Origin: Clostridia bacterium | Lineage (GTDB): Bacteria > Bacillota_A > Clostridia > Christensenellales > Aristaeellaceae | Reading direction: 5' to 3' | NCBI GenBank assembly: GCA_017430945.1 | Contig: JAFRMB010000045.1 | Span: 1-45,595, forward strand | Length of the DNA: 45,595 bases | Shown: positions 40,650 to 45,595 of the stretch, one piece after another | Layout: every line of letters begins with the position of its first letter | Numbering within the stretch: the first letter of the stretch is position 1 | Translations under genes and position numbers: made by a program | The notes under the pieces: model-generated | Seen by the model: the letters and a program-made list of their open reading frames with translations, nothing else | Told to the model about the DNA's origin: nothing | Databases searched by the model: none

Positions 40650-42428
40650 ATGTTTTGCTCACGTTGCGGGAAAAAGGTGCTGGAATACATGCTGTTCTGC
40701 CCCTTCTGCGGCACAGAGATCGTGATACCTGATCAGGACGAAGCTGTGCCGGCTCCGGCGCCGCAGGACGAGACGCCGCAGGAGATCGCGGATGACGCGT
40801 TTTCGCCTGTGGAGACGGCCGATGCGTCATCCGGGGAAGCTTCAGAGGATCGACCTGCCCTTGATGGACCCGCAGAGGTACCATACATCGAACAGGACCC
40901 CGGAAAGCCGAGACATGCCCGGCGCACGAAACCGGCGGTCTGCGCGGATGATGAGGTGACAGACGACCCTTCCGGCGCGGCACCCGAAGGACCGGGTGAA
41001 GAGCCCATACCGTCGGCGAATGGGAATGTCCGGCAAGCACGGCGTGATGGGCCGGCGCCGGTCCGCGCGGCTCAGATGAGAGCCGTCGAACTCAGGAAGC
41101 GCGTGCCTGAGGAAGAGGCGCTGTTTGTAGATGCATCCGAGCGCGGCCCGGAGGCGGCACTGTCGTTTGAAGCGCCGGATGATCGTGGCAGTGAAAGCGC
41201 GAGGCCGGTCAAAACACGGCGTGAGCAAGAGCCGGTATCCTTCTCGGCAGATCACGGGGAGGAGATCGACCGGGAAGACGAAGATGCGTTCGATCGCGCA
41301 GACGGTCACGAAGAAGAAGCGGTGCCTGAAGAGGCGGATGAGCCTGACGATGTCCCGGCGCCGGAGATCGACAGGGAGATGGACGACGACACGGAGCCTT
41401 TGACAGACCGGGACACAGAGGATGACCTCGAAATGGAGGATGGACCGGCACCCGTCCGGGTGAAAGGGAATCCCGCAGCGCGGAAGCGCGCGAAACCGAT
41501 GCGCCCGGGACCGGCGCGCGCACCGCAATCCGGCTGGTTCGAGGACGAGCCGAAGCGGCCGCAGCGTCCGGCTGAGCGAAGGCCAAGGCCGCAGGAGGAC
41601 GGGGATCGCGCTTCCGGGCGCAGGCCGTATGCGGGCCCGAAGCGGCCGGAGCAGCAGGGCAGGCGTCCTGACGCAAGGCGGGCGCAGGCCGCGAAAGCGC
41701 CGCAGCCCGGGCGGAGGGGGACGGACACGCTGGTGCCCGAGAAGCCGCTCAAGCCGAAGGATATCTTCATGGATGATATCGTTGGGGATGAGGATTACGA
41801 CGCCTACGACGCCTTTGACGACAGCTATGAGGCGGCAATCCGCGCGCGCGGCGATCGCGGGAGAAGGTACGAAGACGACCTGGACGATGATTTCGATGAC
41901 CTCGACGACCTCGACGATCTGGATGAAGATGATCTGGACGACGACGAGTCTTTGGGCGGAAGCTTCCTGATGCGCCATGTGCGCAGCATCGTGGGCATCA
42001 TACTTTTCGTCGCGCTGGTATTGGTGCTGGTGCTTTACTTCCTGTCCGATTCGGGACAGACGAGCCTGGCCCACATCAACGCCACGCTCCCGCTGCGCGC
42101 GGAGATCTACGCGCGGCTCGGCAAGGAAAGCTATGAAGCCAAGGATTATCAGCAGGCCGGTGTATACTTCAGCCGCGCCCTTGCGCGCGAGCCGAACAGC
42201 TACGACTGGGCGTCTTCTGCCGCGATGTCCTATGTCTCCGGCGGCGAGACGGAAAAGGCGGCGGAGATGCTGAAGAAGACCATCGAGCTCAATCCTCAGC
42301 GATCTGAGCCGTACTATCTTTTGATCAACCTGTATCCGGACGTCAGCAGCAGGCCGTGGGAGATCACACAGCTGATCAGGAAGGGCTATCAGGCGACGGG
42401 CGATGAACGACTGAACGTGGCTGGCTGA
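40650..42428 (+). CDS. Zinc-ribbon, acidic linker, membrane-anchored TPR protein
   Basis: A 592-residue membrane protein of unusual build. AGGAGGAAGAGAC and the ATG at 40650 fix the start. Residues 1-22 are a C4 zinc ribbon (Cys3, Cys6, Cys17, Cys20). About 25-440 is disordered: strongly acidic with scattered Arg-Pro-rich stretches, ending in runs of Asp, Leu and Glu (about 408-432). One membrane helix (IVGIILFVALVLVLVLYFLS, about 452-471) follows, then two TPR-like repeats to the end (AKDYQQAGVYFSRALAREPN, TEKAAEMLKKTIELNPQRSE). By topology the ribbon is inside and the TPR part outside. Such zinc-ribbon/TPR membrane proteins occur in Clostridia, but the function is unknown. It follows the HEAT-like gene by 38 bases. 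Confidence 0.8.
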   Translation: MFCSRCGKKVLEYMLFCPFCGTEIVIPDQDEAVPAPAPQDETPQEIADDAFSPVETADASSGEASEDRPALDGPAEVPYIEQDPGKPRHARRTKPAVCADDEVTDDPSGAAPEGPGEEPIPSANGNVRQARRDGPAPVRAAQMRAVELRKRVPEEEALFVDASERGPEAALSFEAPDDRGSESARPVKTRREQEPVSFSADHGEEIDREDEDAFDRADGHEEEAVPEEADEPDDVPAPEIDREMDDDTEPLTDRDTEDDLEMEDGPAPVRVKGNPAARKRAKPMRPGPARAPQSGWFEDEPKRPQRPAERRPRPQEDGDRASGRRPYAGPKRPEQQGRRPDARRAQAAKAPQPGRRGTDTLVPEKPLKPKDIFMDDIVGDEDYDAYDAFDDSYEAAIRARGDRGRRYEDDLDDDFDDLDDLDDLDEDDLDDDESLGGSFLMRHVRSIVGIILFVALVLVLVLYFLSDSGQTSLAHINATLPLRAEIYARLGKESYEAKDYQQAGVYFSRALAREPNSYDWASSAAMSYVSGGETEKAAEMLKKTIELNPQRSEPYYLLINLYPDVSSRPWEITQLIRKGYQATGDERLNVAG

Positions 42429-42451
42429 GACCGGCGGGGGAGCGATCGAAC

Positions 42452-42952
42452 ATGAAGTATGCGATAAGGACCATAGCGCTGCTCGCAGCGCTCATACTGC
42501 TCGTCGTGACGCCGAACGCGTTCGCCCAGGCGAAGCTCGGCGAGGAAGCGCCGGACTTCGAGGTCACGACGCTCGAGGGCACGAAGCTGCGCCTGTCCGA
42601 GCTGCGCGGCAAGGTGGTCTATCTGAACATTTGGGCGACATGGTGCCCACCCTGCGTCGCCGAGATCCCGTCGATACAGAAGCTCGCGGAGACACATTCG
42701 GAGGAACTGGTGGTCATCGGCGTCAGCTGTGACACCGATCCGAAGACGGTCAGACAGTTCGTGGAGGCCTATGGCATCGATTACCCCGTCGCGATGGACG
42801 AGCGCATGGTGATCGGCGGACAGCTCTACCCGACGGCGTACATCCCGGAGAGCGTGTTCATCAGCCCGGAGGGGACCGTGACGACCATCGAGATCGGCGG
42901 CATCACCTATGCGCGCATGGAGTACTGCTTCTCAAAGGCATTGGGGCAGTGA
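42452..42952 (+). CDS. TlpA/ResA-like thiol-disulfide oxidoreductase, secreted
   Basis: An exported or membrane-tethered thioredoxin-fold protein of 166 residues that would reduce disulfides outside the membrane. An N-terminal signal or anchor (YAIRTIALLAALILLVVTPN) ends near FAQA. The redoxin domain (about 28-166) starts GEEAPDFEVTTLEG and has the active site WCPPC with Cys65 and Cys68, and the cis-Pro region as TAYIPESVFISPEG. The expected ATG is 12 bases after GGGGGAG. No CcdA-like electron donor is nearby. It may be co-transcribed with the zinc-ribbon protein. A hairpin without T-run lies after the stop (GGCCCGGCGGA at 42961-42971 with TCCGCCGGGCC at 42977-42987). Confidence 0.9.
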   Translation: MKYAIRTIALLAALILLVVTPNAFAQAKLGEEAPDFEVTTLEGTKLRLSELRGKVVYLNIWATWCPPCVAEIPSIQKLAETHSEELVVIGVSCDTDPKTVRQFVEAYGIDYPVAMDERMVIGGQLYPTAYIPESVFISPEGTVTTIEIGGITYARMEYCFSKALGQ

Positions 42953-43011
42953 TCATGAACGGCCCGGCGGACGCCTTCCGCCGGGCCGAAGTCTGTCTGT
43001 GGAGGGACGGG

Positions 43012-44037
43012 ATGTCGTTACCCGTATTTGTACTGGCACCTATGGACGGCATGACGCACGCGTCTTTTCGAACGATATGTTTTGAATACGGTGCGGATGG
43101 GGCCACGACCGAGATGATCCAGTCGCTGGCCCTCGGGCGCGCGAAGCGGAGGCTCAGCGAGACGTTCGCGGAAACGATGGTGCGGTTTCCGAACGAGGGC
43201 GATCTGGCCGCACAGCTCATCGGCAGCGATCCCGCGATGATGGCGGCCGCCGCGCAAAGGCTGGAGGCCATGGCGCGGTTCGATGCCATCGACATCAACA
43301 TGGGCTGCCCGGCCCGCAAGGTCGTGGGAAGCGGAAACGGCGCGGCGCTGCTGCGCGAGCCGGAGCGCGCATTCGAGATCATGCGCGCCGTGCGCGAGGC
43401 CATATCGATGCCTGTGCGGCTGAAGCTTCGACTTGGCTGGGATGCGGCGCACATCACGGCCGGGGAGCTGATCATCGAAGCAGAGCGTCTGGGCTTTCAG
43501 TCCGTGACGCTGCACGGCAGGACGCGCATGCAGATGTACAGGGGCGACGTCGATGTAAAGGCGATCCGCCGGATCTGCGAGTCGACCGGTATCCCAGTCT
43601 ATGCCAACGGCGGTGTGACGTGCGCCGCGGACGCCCTGACGTTTTTGGATGAGACGCGTGCTGCCGGTGTCTCCATCGGCAGGGCGGCGCTTAAGCAGCC
43701 GTGGATATTCAGCGATATCCGCAGGCTTCGCCGCGGTGATAGCCTGCCGTCGCACGGCGCGGAGGAGCGCATCGGTCTGCTCATCCGCCTGGCCGGACTG
43801 TCCTGCGCGCACCGACCGGAGCGCGTCGCGATCAGCGAGATGCGCAAGTTCTCCAGATGGCTGCTTCCGGGCCTGACCGGCGCGGACGATATACTGGGCG
43901 CCCTCAACGGGATCTGGGACCTGGACAGCTACAGACGCCTTTTGTCGGGATTCCTGGATGCGCTCATTCGAACGGGCGACACGTATCTGCACGAGGAACT
44001 CGGGCCCGACCGGTCGCTCGATACGGTGCACAGGTGA
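43012..44037 (+). CDS. tRNA-dihydrouridine synthase
   Basis: FMN- and NADPH-dependent enzyme that reduces uridines in tRNA to dihydrouridine. The ATG at 43012 has GGAGG eight bases upstream; the frame from 42949 has no such site. The 341-residue TIM barrel opens LPVFVLAPMDGMTHASFRTI and has the catalytic cysteine in NMGCPARKV (Cys99), AALLREPE, RLKLRLGW, LHGRTRMQMY, VYANGGV and SIGRAAL. These match the Dus family of bacterial DusB or DusC type; which uridine is modified is not clear from sequence. It converges with the acyl-CoA synthetase gene at a shared terminator. Confidence 0.94.
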   Translation: MSLPVFVLAPMDGMTHASFRTICFEYGADGATTEMIQSLALGRAKRRLSETFAETMVRFPNEGDLAAQLIGSDPAMMAAAAQRLEAMARFDAIDINMGCPARKVVGSGNGAALLREPERAFEIMRAVREAISMPVRLKLRLGWDAAHITAGELIIEAERLGFQSVTLHGRTRMQMYRGDVDVKAIRRICESTGIPVYANGGVTCAADALTFLDETRAAGVSIGRAALKQPWIFSDIRRLRRGDSLPSHGAEERIGLLIRLAGLSCAHRPERVAISEMRKFSRWLLPGLTGADDILGALNGIWDLDSYRRLLSGFLDALIRTGDTYLHEELGPDRSLDTVHR

Positions 44038-44068
44038 TCGCAGACATCGCGATCCGATCCGGGAGATC

Positions 44069-44109
44069 AAAAAAGACGCGCTCCGGAGGTATGTCCGGGG
44101 CGCGTCCTT
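44069..44109. terminator. Bidirectional terminator between Dus and the acyl-CoA synthetase
   Basis: GACGCGCTCCGG (44075-44086) pairs with CCGGGGCGCGTC (44095-44106), one G-T pair, loop AGGTATGT. A-run 44069-44074 on one side and CTTT on the other serve both strands; the minus direction has the better T-tail. Confidence 0.85.
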
Positions 44110-44122
44110 TGCGCTGTGCGCA

Positions 44123-45595
44123 TCAGAGCTTGTTTCTCTGGATCTTGCCGCTGATGGTCTTGGGCAGCTCGTCGCGGAAGACCACGATACGGGGGTACTT
44201 GTAGGGAGCGGTGCGCTTCTTGACGTAGTTCTGGATCTCCTTGGCCAGCTCGTCGGAAGGCACAGTGCCCTTCGTGAGCACGATGCTGGCTTTGACCACC
44301 TGACCGCGGATCTCGTCCGGAGCTGCGGACACGCCGCATTCCAGCACGTAGGGCAGCTCCATGATGACAGACTCGATCTCGAACGGCCCGATCCGGTAGC
44401 CGGAGGACTTGATGACGTCGTCGGTGCGGCTGACATACCAGAAGTAGCCGTCCTCATCGCGCCAGGCCATGTCGCGGGTGTGGTACATGCCGTCATGCCA
44501 GACCGCCTTCGTGGCCTCCTCGTTGCCGTAATAGCCCGCGAAGAGCCCGCAGGGGATCTCCTTGTCCGTGCGGATGACGATCTCGCCCGGTTCGCCGACC
44601 TTGACGGGATTGCCGTCGGGTCCACCAGGTCGACGTCGTACAGCGGACTGGGCTTGCCCATGGAACCGATCTTGGGCGTCATGCCGAAGAAGGTGCCAAG
44701 CACCAGCGTGGTCTCCGTCTGGCCGAAAGCCTCCATGATGGACAGCCCTGTGGTCTTCTTGAACAGGTTGAACACCTCGGGGTTCAGTGCCTCGCCGGCG
44801 GTGCAGGCGCAGTGGATCGAGCTCAGATCGTACTTCGAGATGTCCTCGCGGATCAGGAAGCGGTACATGGTCGGCGGCGCGCAGAAGGTGGTGATGTTGT
44901 ACTTAGCGAACATCGGAAGGATGTCGTGCGCGTTGAAACGGTTGAAGTCATAGACGAACACCGCGCCCTCGTTCATCCATTGGCCGTACAGCTTGCCCCA
45001 CAGCGCCTTGCCCCAGCCGGTGTCCGAGATCGTCAGGTGCAGGCCGTCCGGTTCGACACAGTGCCAGTAATGGGCGGTGATGAAGTGGCCCAGCGGATAG
45101 CAGTGGTTGTGCATGGCCAGCTTGGGATAACCGGTGGTGCCGGAGGAGAAGAACATGACCATCGGGTCGTTGCCCTTGGGGGCGTCCTCGGTGCGCGGGA
45201 ACGTCGAGCGATAGCGCAGGAATTCCTCGTCGAAGTCCAGCCAGCCCTCGCGCTTGCCGCCGCACATGATGCGGGTGGTCACATAGGGACAGGTCTCGAA
45301 GGCTTCTTCGGCATGGGAAGCGCCATCGCCCTCGGCGGTCATGCAGATGGCCGACACGCCCGCCGTTTCGAAGCGGTACTCATAATCCTTTTTGAGCAGC
45401 TGATCCGTCGCGGGGATGGCCACGGCGCCAAGCTTGTGGAGCGCCATCATCACGACCCAGAACTGCCAGTTGCGGCGCAGGACCAGCATCACGCGGTCGC
45501 CCTTGCGGATGCCGAGCGCCTTGAAGTAGTTGGCAGCGCGGTTGGATTTGCGGCTGATGTCCTCAAAGGTGAAGCGCTGCTCGTTCTGATCGCGG
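44123..45595 (-). CDS. Acyl-CoA synthetase (AMP-binding, MACS/acetyl-CoA synthetase-like), 5' partial and frameshifted
   Basis: ATP-dependent enzyme joining a carboxylic acid to CoA through an acyl-AMP. The gene enters from beyond the right end; the frame is open to the last base ([22 protein letters not shown]), so the true start is outside. Motifs are [13 protein letters not shown] (AMP loop), [40 protein letters not shown] and the C-terminal [12 protein letters not shown] with the catalytic lysine. Around 44625 the frame changes: upstream reads YDVDLVDP and the expected [18 protein letters not shown] lies in the next frame, so one C seems missing from a run of Cs (CCC where CCCC is expected). 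This is the pattern of a homopolymer sequencing error or a recent mutation. Members act on acetate, butyrate and medium-chain acids. Confidence 0.9.

Noticed and set aside
41874..41950. Asp-rich repetitive stretch in the zinc-ribbon membrane protein as a DNA repeat
   Set aside because: The GAC/GAT mixture varies too much for a DNA repeat; it is low-complexity acidic protein.
42961..42987. Hairpin after the TlpA-like gene as a terminator
   Set aside because: Eleven perfect base pairs but no T-run on either side; kept only as a note on the gene.
43018..44122. Antisense extension of the synthetase frame through the dus gene
   Set aside because: It follows the frameshift at about 44625 and reads nonsense; the real C-terminus with KIQRNKL stops at 44123 in another frame.

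Overview
The window is a GC-rich, gene-dense bacterial chromosome segment. The conserved block dnaG-rpoD-trmK-nif3-like, a T-box leader in front of valS, the ireB/ruvX/DUF1292 set, D,D-carboxypeptidases with membrane tails and a WalRK/PhoPR style of two-component system together point to a high-GC member of the Clostridia. The Christensenellales are plausible, but that is an inference from gene content and not a measured placement. There are no phage, IS, CRISPR or plasmid genes, and no tRNA genes that I can see.

Layout. 1-1.3 kb: the end of the ATP synthase operon (atpD, then an unusually short atpC) and its terminator. 1.5-18.2 kb: a cell-envelope region. It holds an L,D-transpeptidase with four peptidoglycan-binding repeats, a secreted fusion of a beta-lactamase-fold hydrolase to a NagZ-type GH3 glucosaminidase, an MscS channel, a BspA-type leucine-rich-repeat protein with a peptidoglycan-binding tail and an SH3b protein. 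Facing these on the minus strand is a three-gene operon of response regulator, histidine kinase and triple-GerMN lipoprotein. Two tandem D-Ala-D-Ala carboxypeptidases diverge from it. 18.2-21.2 kb: a 98-residue conserved-looking protein and a secreted six-BIG2-domain glycerophosphodiester phosphodiesterase. 21.3-24.6 kb: valyl T-box, small membrane protein, valS. 24.9-30.4 kb: dnaG, rpoD, trmK, nif3-like, coiled-coil zinc-ribbon protein and rnpB. 30.4-32.5 kb (minus): ireB, a ferredoxin-type aldo/keto reductase and a RuvX-DUF1292 fusion. 32.9-35.4 kb: a second two-component system whose regulator carries a frameshift. 35.5-38.0 kb: HAD phosphatase (minus), methyltransferase and Hsp33. 38.0-44.0 kb: two helical-repeat proteins, a zinc-ribbon/TPR membrane protein, a TlpA-like thioredoxin and a tRNA-dihydrouridine synthase. 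44.1 kb to the end (minus): a frameshifted, 5'-incomplete acyl-CoA synthetase.

How the genes fit together. The first 18 kb contains the enzymes to trim stem peptides (two DacF/PBP5-type enzymes), make 3-3 cross-links (L,D-transpeptidase) and clip muropeptides (GH3 plus beta-lactamase-fold hydrolase). It also contains a two-component system whose third gene is a GerMN lipoprotein. That gene order is the one known from actinobacterial mtrA-mtrB-lpqB and suggests a wall-homeostasis regulator sitting among its likely targets. This is the most interesting system in the window. The rest is mostly housekeeping. Notable exceptions are a perfect inverted repeat centred on the -35 of the ireB promoter, an in-frame RuvX-DUF1292 fusion, an epsilon subunit without its inhibitory C-terminal domain, a kinase with no canonical start codon that would include its first membrane helix, and two single-base frameshifts.
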